From the NCBI GenBank assembly GCA_030425715.1, contig JAUIAA010000029.1, positions 1-13,095 on the forward strand: a DNA stretch of 13,095 bases, given 5' to 3'. The stretch comes from Bacteroidia bacterium. GTDB taxonomy: Bacteria; Bacteroidota; Bacteroidia; Flavobacteriales; Flavobacteriaceae. Position numbers and translations under genes: made by a program. The notes under the pieces are model-generated. The model was given only the letters and a program-made list of their open reading frames with translations, had not been told where the DNA came from and did no database searches. Shown piece by piece: positions 8,401 through 13,095 of the stretch (the stretch's first letter is position 1; the number at the start of each line of letters is the position of its first letter).

Positions 8401-8982
8401 CCATCTATTTATGCGCTCGGTGAAATTGCAGAATTTGAAAACAACCTTTATGGGATAACTTCGGCAGCCGAAGAACAGGCCGACATTGCAGCCAATTATA
8501 TTTTGGGAGATTTAAACAGTATTTATAAAGGCTCTGTATTGATGAATATCTTAAAGTTTGATGATCTCGATCTTTGTAGTGTAGGTATGGTTCAGATACC
8601 TAAAAATGACCCTTCTTATGAAGAAATTGTACTTAAAGATATCAATCAGCATTTTTATAAAAAATGTATTGTTAAAAACGATTTACTCATTGGGACAGTT
8701 TTAATGGGTGATAAAAATGAATTTGCTCAATTTAAAAGTTTAATCAGCGACAAAATAGAATTATCAGAAAAAAGATCCGAGCTTTTAAGAGGTAAAAACG
8801 AAACAGAACCAATGTTAGGTAATCTTGTTTGTTCTTGTAGCCAAGTTGGAGATAAAAACCTTACCAATGCTATTGCTTCTGGCTGCAAAGATTTTAATGA
8901 ACTATGTGCTAAAACTGGTGCTGGCCTAGGTTGTGGTAGCTGCAAACCTGAGGTGGAAGAAATTTTACTTGCAACACACTAA
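5464..8982 (+). CDS. nasA: assimilatory nitrate reductase fused to NADH/FAD reductase and [2Fe-2S] module
   Basis: Cytoplasmic enzyme predicted to reduce nitrate to nitrite with NADH as electron source; no Tat or Sec signal is seen. Its 1172 residues carry three modules. Residues 1 to about 700 are the bis-MGD molybdoenzyme: a [4Fe-4S] site with C11-x2-C14-x3-C18 and C46, the probable Mo-ligand C140 in SRLCMSSA, the QPNAMGGREVGG segment at 337-348, and the C-terminal molybdopterin-binding domain from about 580. Residues about 705-1110 are a NirB-type FAD/NAD(P)H reductase with GAGAAA at 712-717 and GGGLLG at 859-864. Residues 1121-1165 are a BFD-like [2Fe-2S] domain with C1123, C1125, C1157 and C1160. 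In Klebsiella, NasA (catalytic, with a terminal BFD domain) and NasC (reductase) are separate proteins, whereas here they form one chain. The symbol follows Klebsiella usage; in Bacillus nasA means the transporter. The next gene starts 10 bp downstream, so the two are surely cotranscribed. Confidence 0.95.
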   Translation: MAKIKSHKTVCSYCGVGCGILAHQDNNGNIHIEGDKNYPVNKGMLCSKGMNLNYVVQDTSDRILYPEMKWSKNHPLERVTWDTALDRAAAVFKSIIKKHGPDSVGFYVSGQCLTEEYYLANKLTKGFIGTNNIDTNSRLCMSSAVVGYKKSIGDDAPPISYDDIELADCFLITGANPAWCHPILFRRLEQHKKDNPKVKIIVVDPIKTQTASIADLHLQILPGTDVILNNAIARRLIEKGKTDKNFIKNNTEGFKKLKEEVFKISITKAAKLCGITSKEIKKAAQFIGDANAFLSMWTMGLNQSVIGVDKNVSLINISLLTGQIGKPGAGPFSLTGQPNAMGGREVGGMANLLAAHKDLNNPTHRQQVSNFWRSKEISANPGLTATEMFEGLNTGKLKAIWIICTNPVVSLPNALEVEKALKKANFVIVQDISHQSETTKFADLLLPAAGWLEKEGTMTNSERRISYLNKVVKPPGEALPDAEILMRFAKKMNYSGFDYQNMSEIFDEHCALTKGTAIDISGLSYDRLKTEGSMQWPVPDKNHTGTKRLFTDGYFYTPSQKAQFNVPQQILNQSEPTTKTHPLILNSGRVRDQWHTRTRTGKVNRLNSHIASPFVKINPVDALERGLKNGNIAVIYNDRGTVRVRVDYSYDIRRGVVFIPMHWGKIINSDIGRVNNLTSNRVDPISKEPDFKFSAVEVKKYKKERQKICVIGAGAAAYRFVKTYRKSNQEDDIKVFSKEKNPFYNRVLLPEYISKELTWDQLEKLKAGEVEKLNIALHPGVLVKHIDRKNKVITDSQSNEHDYDILIIATGSRAFVPSNARLDLPGRFTLRSKEDADNLQNHLNNTGLPENQQHIVIVGGGLLGLELAATLNKKDIKITIVQRAPRLMERQLDIIASSLLAENVQSRGIQIYFNNEVSTVFEDEHNKNKLSITLKTGKIINANAIVYAIGTIPNIELPKASKLLCGRGVKVNQYLQTSDPSIYALGEIAEFENNLYGITSAAEEQADIAANYILGDLNSIYKGSVLMNILKFDDLDLCSVGMVQIPKNDPSYEEIVLKDINQHFYKKCIVKNDLLIGTVLMGDKNEFAQFKSLISDKIELSEKRSELLRGKNETEPMLGNLVCSCSQVGDKNLTNAIASGCKDFNELCAKTGAGLGCGSCKPEVEEILLATH

Positions 8983-8992
8983 AAACACTCTC

Positions 8993-10408
8993 ATGAAAAA
9001 AAAATTACAACGCATATTTATAAAAGGAGGAATACTGTCTCCCAGTGAAATGAAACAAATTATTTCTCTAAGTCAGGAGTTAGGATTTAAAAGTTTAAAA
9101 TTTGGCTCTAGACAAGATATTTTAATCCCGGTTAGCGAACATCAAAAAGAGATCATTTCTAAATACCCAAATCTTAATTTAGAAATTGAAAAAAATCATG
9201 AAAATATAGTTTGCAGCTATGTATCTTCTGATATATTTCCGCAAACTTCATGGCTCAATAGCTCTACTTATCTGTATATTTTAGAGTTGTTTAAAAATAG
9301 TCCAACCTTAAAAATAAATATTACAGATCCTTACCAACGTTTAGTGCCATTATTTACAGGTAATTTAAACTTTATAGCCTCTGAATTTGAAGATTATTGG
9401 CACTTAAATCTTAATTTACCTGGCTGGACAGAGCATATCGATTATCCTGTTTTAATTTATAGCTGGGATATTCCTAAAATTTCTGAAGCAATTATTGCTA
9501 AGCATCAAGAAACCACAGATATTGATATACTTTTTGAACTTGTAAATCAAACCGTCGAAACCAATAATAGAACTATTGACAAGCCTTTAGAAGTGCCTTT
9601 CCAACCATTTCCATATTATGAAGGCATGAATAAAATGGGCTTGAATGAATATTGGCTGGGCTTGTATTGGAGGAATAACGAATACGATTTGGATTTTCTT
9701 GAAGCATTTTGTGATTTTTGCTTAGACAGCAGGGTTGGAAAAATTTGTATCACACCTTGGAAATCATTCATTGTTAAAGGAATTCACAAAAAATATAAAT
9801 TAAATCTAGAAAAATTATTAGGTAAAAGAGGTATTAATGTTAGACATTCTTTACTTGAAATGAATTGGCATTTACCCGTAGATGATGATCAAGCTCTAGA
9901 GCTGAAGAAATTTATTGTTCGCAACTTTGATCAAAACGACATTTCTACCTATGGTTTAAATTTTGCCATTGCTAATCTACCGGACAATTCTACATACTTC
10001 ACCTCTGCTGTGATAGAAAAAAACGAAGCGCCAAATTTGGTAAAAGATTTTAAAATACGCCCAACTTTTAATGTACTTTATTGTAAAAATTTTAATCCTA
10101 ATACACAACAATATATTGTTTACGCTCAAGATGTTGACAAAATGGAACTACCCGGTTTATTGATGGAACTAAGTAAAATGTACTTTGACAAATTAGGAGA
10201 AGCAACAGAAGAAGAAAAGCAAAAAGAAGAACTTAAAGAGGTTAAAGAAGTTTATCAATGTAAAAACTGCTTAAGTATTTATGATGAGCATTATGGCGAT
10301 ACTTTAGCTAATATTGCGCCAGACACGCCATTTAACAATTTACCACCTCAATACACCTGTGGGGTATGCGAATCTGAAAAAGAAGCTTTTCAATTGGTAA
10401 AAATTTAA
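8993..10408 (+). CDS. degenerate nitrite/sulfite-reductase-like protein with C-terminal rubredoxin domain
   Basis: Probably an electron-transfer or accessory protein of nitrate assimilation; the exact role is unknown. It has 471 residues from ATG 8993; an upstream GTG at 8933 would overlap the previous gene by 50 bp and is not preferred. Residues about 10-60 resemble the ferredoxin-like half-domain of sirohaem reductases (KGGILSPSEM, then FGSRQDILIP). A second such half is likely at about 220-290, with KICITPWKSF at 250-259. The cluster ligands are gone: where NirB has C-x5-C this protein has C74-SYVSS-D80, and where NirB has CxxxC a gapless match gives P113 and L117. Residues 421-466 are a rubredoxin: C423-x2-C426 and C456-x2-C459 with YDEHYGD and APDTPF, although the second knuckle is CGVC instead of the usual CPxC. 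An acidic, lysine-rich linker (about 402-420) joins the parts. The stop codon overlaps the convergent gene's stop. Confidence 0.85.
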   Translation: MKKKLQRIFIKGGILSPSEMKQIISLSQELGFKSLKFGSRQDILIPVSEHQKEIISKYPNLNLEIEKNHENIVCSYVSSDIFPQTSWLNSSTYLYILELFKNSPTLKINITDPYQRLVPLFTGNLNFIASEFEDYWHLNLNLPGWTEHIDYPVLIYSWDIPKISEAIIAKHQETTDIDILFELVNQTVETNNRTIDKPLEVPFQPFPYYEGMNKMGLNEYWLGLYWRNNEYDLDFLEAFCDFCLDSRVGKICITPWKSFIVKGIHKKYKLNLEKLLGKRGINVRHSLLEMNWHLPVDDDQALELKKFIVRNFDQNDISTYGLNFAIANLPDNSTYFTSAVIEKNEAPNLVKDFKIRPTFNVLYCKNFNPNTQQYIVYAQDVDKMELPGLLMELSKMYFDKLGEATEEEKQKEELKEVKEVYQCKNCLSIYDEHYGDTLANIAPDTPFNNLPPQYTCGVCESEKEAFQLVKI

Positions 10409-10977
10409 TCAATCAGGTCTTTGGTAATTTTATTTAAGGCATCCACCTTGTCTTGAAAATTGCCTTTAATTGTTTTGCGATACTGGTTTAAATTGTTAAC
10501 CAGTTCATTGATATCTTCTGGTATAACTTCTTCAAAAAACTGACGTAATCTCTTCGCTGTGGTTGGTGATTTACCATTGGTAGAAATGGCGATTTTTACG
10601 TTTCCTTTGGTTACAATACCTCCCATATAAAAATCACAATAAGGCGGATTATCGGCAACATTTACTAAAATATTCTTTTGTTTGCAATCTGCATGCACTT
10701 GTAAGTTCACTTCCAAGTTATCTGTTGCGGCAATAACAATTTGTTTTTGTCCTAAAAATGCAGATTGATAAACTGAATGTATGCGCTTCACATTTTTCAT
10801 TTCTGCGAAAGCGATAAATTCGTTGCTAAAATCTTGCGCTACCACTGTAACTTTTGCATTAGGGCTAGATTTTAAAAGAAAGGTAAGTTTTTCTAGTCCA
10901 ACTTTACCTCCGCCAACTATTAAAACTTCTAATTCTGCAACTTTTAAAAAAATTGGATATAGTTCATTTTGTTTCAT
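10405..10977 (-). CDS. precorrin-2 dehydrogenase / sirohydrochlorin ferrochelatase (CysG N-terminal/SirC/Met8-like)
   Basis: Oxidises precorrin-2 to sirohydrochlorin with NAD and may also insert iron to give sirohaem, the cofactor of sulfite and nitrite reductases. The 190-residue protein starts with a Rossmann fold carrying VGGGKVG at 21-27 and AATDN at 83-87. The family segment NVADNPPYCDF at 106-116 contains D109, in the position of the catalytic aspartate of CysG/Met8, and is followed by GNVKIAISTNGKSPTTAKRLR-like family sequence at about 125-145. The C-terminal tail is short, and no methyltransferase domain is present; that activity is CobA at 2237-3013. It is the last gene seen of the minus-strand sulfur operon and overlaps the DUF2061 gene by 14 bp. 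Its stop shares TTAA (10405-10408) with the stop of the convergent rubredoxin gene. Whether it is a dehydrogenase only or bifunctional cannot be told from the sequence. Confidence 0.9.
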   Translation of the reverse strand: MKQNELYPIFLKVAELEVLIVGGGKVGLEKLTFLLKSSPNAKVTVVAQDFSNEFIAFAEMKNVKRIHSVYQSAFLGQKQIVIAATDNLEVNLQVHADCKQKNILVNVADNPPYCDFYMGGIVTKGNVKIAISTNGKSPTTAKRLRQFFEEVIPEDINELVNNLNQYRKTIKGNFQDKVDALNKITKDLID

Positions 10978-11239
10978 TTTCTTTGTTTTTATCTCCCTCT
11001 CTTTTGCCCCAATCTATAAAATTCCAAACTCTTTCATGAAAAAAATACAAAAACATCTTGGTAAATATTTCTATACCCCCAATTGAGACTGCTGTTTTTA
11101 TTAGCCCTGTTAAAAAATATGAAATTATGATGGTGTCTAAGGTACCCAACGTACGCCAGGTAATGGCTTTTACCACACTTCGGCGTTTGGTTTCGCCTTT
11201 TTTATAATAATCCTTATCTTTTGGTTTGAACAAAAACAT
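10964..11239 (-). CDS. DUF2061 small membrane protein
   Basis: A 91-residue protein of unknown function. After a positively charged start (many K/R up to residue 25, including KRRSVVKAITWR, the family hallmark), a hydrophobic helix runs at about 33-50 and a second at about 55-72, followed by HERVWNFIDWG and a very charged tail. This matches the two-helix DUF2061 family, whose members often sit beside cysteine/methionine and sulfate assimilation genes in Bacteroidota (known context, recalled, not checked). It starts 2 bp after the metZ stop and overlaps the next gene by 14 bp, so it is translationally coupled in the operon. A part in sulfur or anion handling is a guess based only on neighbours. 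Confidence 0.85.
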   Translation of the reverse strand: MFLFKPKDKDYYKKGETKRRSVVKAITWRTLGTLDTIIISYFLTGLIKTAVSIGGIEIFTKMFLYFFHERVWNFIDWGKREGDKNKENETK

Positions 11240-11241
11240 TT

Positions 11242-12414
11242 TTAAGCATTTAAAGCTAAATTTAAATCGTTTATTATATCGTTTACATGCTCTAAACCAA
11301 TTGAAGTTCTCACCAAACCATCCGTAATACCTACTTCTAATCTATCTACTTCACTCAACTTACTGTGTGTTGTAGAGGCTGGATGGGTAACAATACTTCT
11401 TGTATCTCCTAAATTTGCAGAAAGAGAACACATTTTAATATGGTTTAAGAACTTTCTCCCTGCATCAATTCCTCCTTTGACCTCAAAGGCAATTATATTG
11501 CCTCCTAATTTCATCTGTTTCTTAGCAATTTTGTATTGTGGATGCGATTTTAAAAAAGGATATTTAACCCAATTCACCTTAGGGTGTCCTTCTAAAAATT
11601 CTGCCACTTTTAAAGCATTTTCGCAATGTTTTTCTAATCTTACAGCTAAGGTTTCCAAACTTTTAGATAGTACCCAAGCATTAAAAGGGGACAATGCTGG
11701 CCCTGTATTACGTGAAAATAGGTAAATTTCTTGAATTAATTCACTTTTACCTACAGCAATACCTCCTAAAACTCTTCCTTGACCATCCATCAGTTTGGTT
11801 GCAGAATGAATTACAATAGCTGCTCCAAATTTTATAGGCTGTTGTAAATAAGGCGTTGCAAAACAATTATCGATTACCAATAACAAGTTGTGTTTTTTGG
11901 CAATTTTGCCTAATAATTCTAAATCTAACACATCTACTCCTGGGTTAGTAGGTGTTTCTGCATATAAAATTTTAGTATTTGGCTGGATTAAATTCTCAAT
12001 TTTATCTACCTCATTAACTTTAAAGTATGAAGATTCAATATTCCATTTGGGTAAGTATTTGGTAAATAAAGTATGGGTAGAACCAAAAACCGACCTACAA
12101 GATACAATATGATCTCCACTATTTAATAAAGCTCCAAAAGTGGAAAAAATTGCTGCCATTCCCGTGGCAAAAGCATAACCACTTTCTGCCCCTTCCATGG
12201 CTACAACTTTATCAACGAACTCTGTGGTGTTTGGATTAGAAAACCTACTATATAAATTCTTTTGTTTTTCCTCTGCAAAAGAGGCTCTCATATCTTCTGC
12301 ATCGTCAAATACGAAACTTGAAGTGACAAATAAAGGTGTAGAATGCTCACTATATTCTGTTCTTTCTGTTTGCGTTCTGATTGCCTCTGTTTCAAAATTC
12401 TTTTTATCCTGCAT
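11242..12414 (-). CDS. metZ: O-succinyl/acetylhomoserine sulfhydrylase, PLP-dependent
   Basis: Cys/Met-metabolism PLP enzyme, probably making homocysteine directly from an activated homoserine and sulfide, cytoplasmic. It has 390 residues, normal for the family. Visible features: YSRFSNPN at 55-62 (phosphate-binding Tyr and Arg from the neighbouring subunit), the glycine-containing ATGMAAI stretch at 83-89, AETPTNP at 152-158, the cofactor aspartate D182 in VIDNCFATP and the Schiff-base lysine K207 in HSATKLMDGQGR. The DGQGR sequence after the lysine is typical of MetZ-type sulfhydrylases and differs from cystathionine gamma-synthase (MetB), so direct sulfhydrylation is favoured. Cystathionine gamma-synthase or a lyase remains the alternative. 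It follows the homoserine dehydrogenase by 3 bp and precedes DUF2061 by 2 bp, so the operon supplies homoserine and then consumes it. Confidence 0.92.
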   Translation of the reverse strand: MQDKKNFETEAIRTQTERTEYSEHSTPLFVTSSFVFDDAEDMRASFAEEKQKNLYSRFSNPNTTEFVDKVVAMEGAESGYAFATGMAAIFSTFGALLNSGDHIVSCRSVFGSTHTLFTKYLPKWNIESSYFKVNEVDKIENLIQPNTKILYAETPTNPGVDVLDLELLGKIAKKHNLLLVIDNCFATPYLQQPIKFGAAIVIHSATKLMDGQGRVLGGIAVGKSELIQEIYLFSRNTGPALSPFNAWVLSKSLETLAVRLEKHCENALKVAEFLEGHPKVNWVKYPFLKSHPQYKIAKKQMKLGGNIIAFEVKGGIDAGRKFLNHIKMCSLSANLGDTRSIVTHPASTTHSKLSEVDRLEVGITDGLVRTSIGLEHVNDIINDLNLALNA

Positions 12415-12417
12415 TTT

Positions 12418-13095
12418 TTAAATTGCTTTTTCTGTTAATCTTAAAATATCTCCAAACACTCCTCTGGCCGTAACTTTTGCTCCAGCTCCAGCTCCTTGAA
12501 TTACCAAGGGTTGTTCCCCATAGGATTCAGTATAAATTTCAAAAATAGAATCTGAGCCTTTAACTTGTCCTAAGGAACTATCCATAGGCACAGAAACCAG
12601 CTTTACCTCTAAATTCCCTTTGGTTTTCGACAAATCTCCTGAAAGTTCTCCAATATACCGCAATACATGATTGGGTTTTTGGTTATTTTTTTTGGCCACA
12701 TATTCTTCATCTAACTTTTGAATATTAGACAAAAATTTAGCTACATCGCCATCTCTCAATGGCTCAGGGATTAAATTTTGTACTGTCACATCCTCAAATT
12801 CATTTTCTAAATCTAATTCTCTTGCCAAAATTAAAAGTTTTCGGGCAACATCATTCCCACTTAAATCCTCTCTAGGATCTGGCTCTGTAAAACCTTTCTC
12901 CACTGCTTCTAATAAAACCTCGCTTATCGGTTTATCTAATACAGAATAGTTATTAAAAAGATAACTTAAAGAACCCGAAAAAACGCCCTTTATTTTTGTT
13001 ATATTTTCGCCAGAATGATGTAATAACTTAATCGTGTCTAACAACGGCAACCCAGCACCAACATTGGTTTCGTATAAATAATTCTTTTCATTCTC
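12418..13095 (-). CDS. homoserine dehydrogenase, ThrA/MetL-type C-terminal domain, N-terminus outside window
   Basis: Reduces aspartate semialdehyde to homoserine with NAD(P)H, feeding methionine and threonine synthesis. The frame is open from the right edge (13095), giving 225 residues plus a stop at 12418-12420; the true start is beyond the window. A TTG at 13050 is internal, since the conserved YETNVGAG precedes it. Family motifs in order: YETNVGAGLP at fragment residues 8-17, SGSLSYLFN at about 40-48, GFTEPDPREDLSGNDVARK ending at residue 86 (with D82 and K86 of the catalytic region), and the C-terminal GAGAGAKVTARGVFGD. These match the HSDH half of E. coli ThrA/MetL rather than the stand-alone Hom type. 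Whether an aspartokinase domain is fused upstream cannot be seen. It stands 3 bp before metZ, an operon arrangement that channels homoserine to methionine. Confidence 0.93.
   Translation of the reverse strand, partial: ENEKNYLYETNVGAGLPLLDTIKLLHHSGENITKIKGVFSGSLSYLFNNYSVLDKPISEVLLEAVEKGFTEPDPREDLSGNDVARKLLILARELDLENEFEDVTVQNLIPEPLRDGDVAKFLSNIQKLDEEYVAKKNNQKPNHVLRYIGELSGDLSKTKGNLEVKLVSVPMDSSLGQVKGSDSIFEIYTESYGEQPLVIQGAGAGAKVTARGVFGDILRLTEKAI

Noticed and set aside
8933..8992. N-terminal extension of the rubredoxin-domain protein from GTG 8933
   Set aside because: It would overlap the BFD-coding end of the nitrate reductase by 50 bp and adds residues unlike the family; ATG 8993 directly precedes the conserved first strand.
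8996..9004. Run of nine A at the start of the rubredoxin-domain gene as a slippage or phase-variation tract
   Set aside because: AAA lysine codons near starts are common in AT-rich genomes and nothing else suggests phase variation.
13050..13095. Homoserine dehydrogenase starting at the TTG at 13050
   Set aside because: The frame is open to the window edge and encodes the conserved YETNVGAG upstream, so the gene is cut rather than starting there.

Overview
The window is AT-rich DNA that looks like a member of the Bacteroidota, most probably Flavobacteriaceae. The reasons are the absence of clear Shine-Dalgarno sites, TAnnTTTG-type -7 promoter boxes, and protein architectures and gene orders typical of that group (for example homoserine dehydrogenase - metZ - DUF2061). 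There are no RNA genes, insertion sequences, CRISPR arrays or phage genes, and no gene-free gap longer than 190 bp.

Positions 1-10408 form an assimilatory nitrate/nitrite cluster. At the left end, on the minus strand, is the first 701 codons of nirB (NADH nitrite reductase, sirohaem enzyme), cut by the window edge. Divergent from it on the plus strand are cobA (uroporphyrinogen-III C-methyltransferase, first step to sirohaem), an NNP/NarK-type nitrate transporter, an orphan NarL/FixJ response regulator, and a 1172-residue assimilatory nitrate reductase in which the molybdopterin catalytic module is fused to an NADH/FAD reductase and a [2Fe-2S] BFD module. The last gene encodes a sirohaem-reductase-like protein that has lost its visible cluster cysteines and ends in a rubredoxin domain. 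The implied pathway is nitrate uptake, reduction to nitrite by an enzyme carrying its own NADH-dehydrogenase module, reduction to ammonium by NirB, and induced sirohaem supply from CobA.

Positions 10405-13095, on the minus strand, are a tight sulfur-amino-acid operon: homoserine dehydrogenase (C-terminal part, cut by the right edge), metZ, a small DUF2061 membrane protein, and precorrin-2 dehydrogenase/ferrochelatase. The last gene converges on the nitrate cluster, and the two stop codons share a TTAA. Sirohaem synthesis is therefore split between the two units, which fits the shared need of nitrite and sulfite reductases for sirohaem.

The strongest non-coding signal is a palindrome, AAATACGTATTT (core TACGTA). 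It occurs in the nirB-cobA, cobA-narK and regulator-nitrate-reductase gaps, with seven cores in about 430 bp of intergenic DNA and one noticed elsewhere. At two promoters a TASGTATTTWTAC element begins exactly 24 bp before a TAnnTTTG box, where a -33 box would lie. This looks like an activator site for a nitrate regulon, and the neighbouring response regulator is the obvious candidate, though that link is inference. The less ordinary proteins are the nitrate reductase fusion and the pseudo-sirohaem-reductase/rubredoxin protein.
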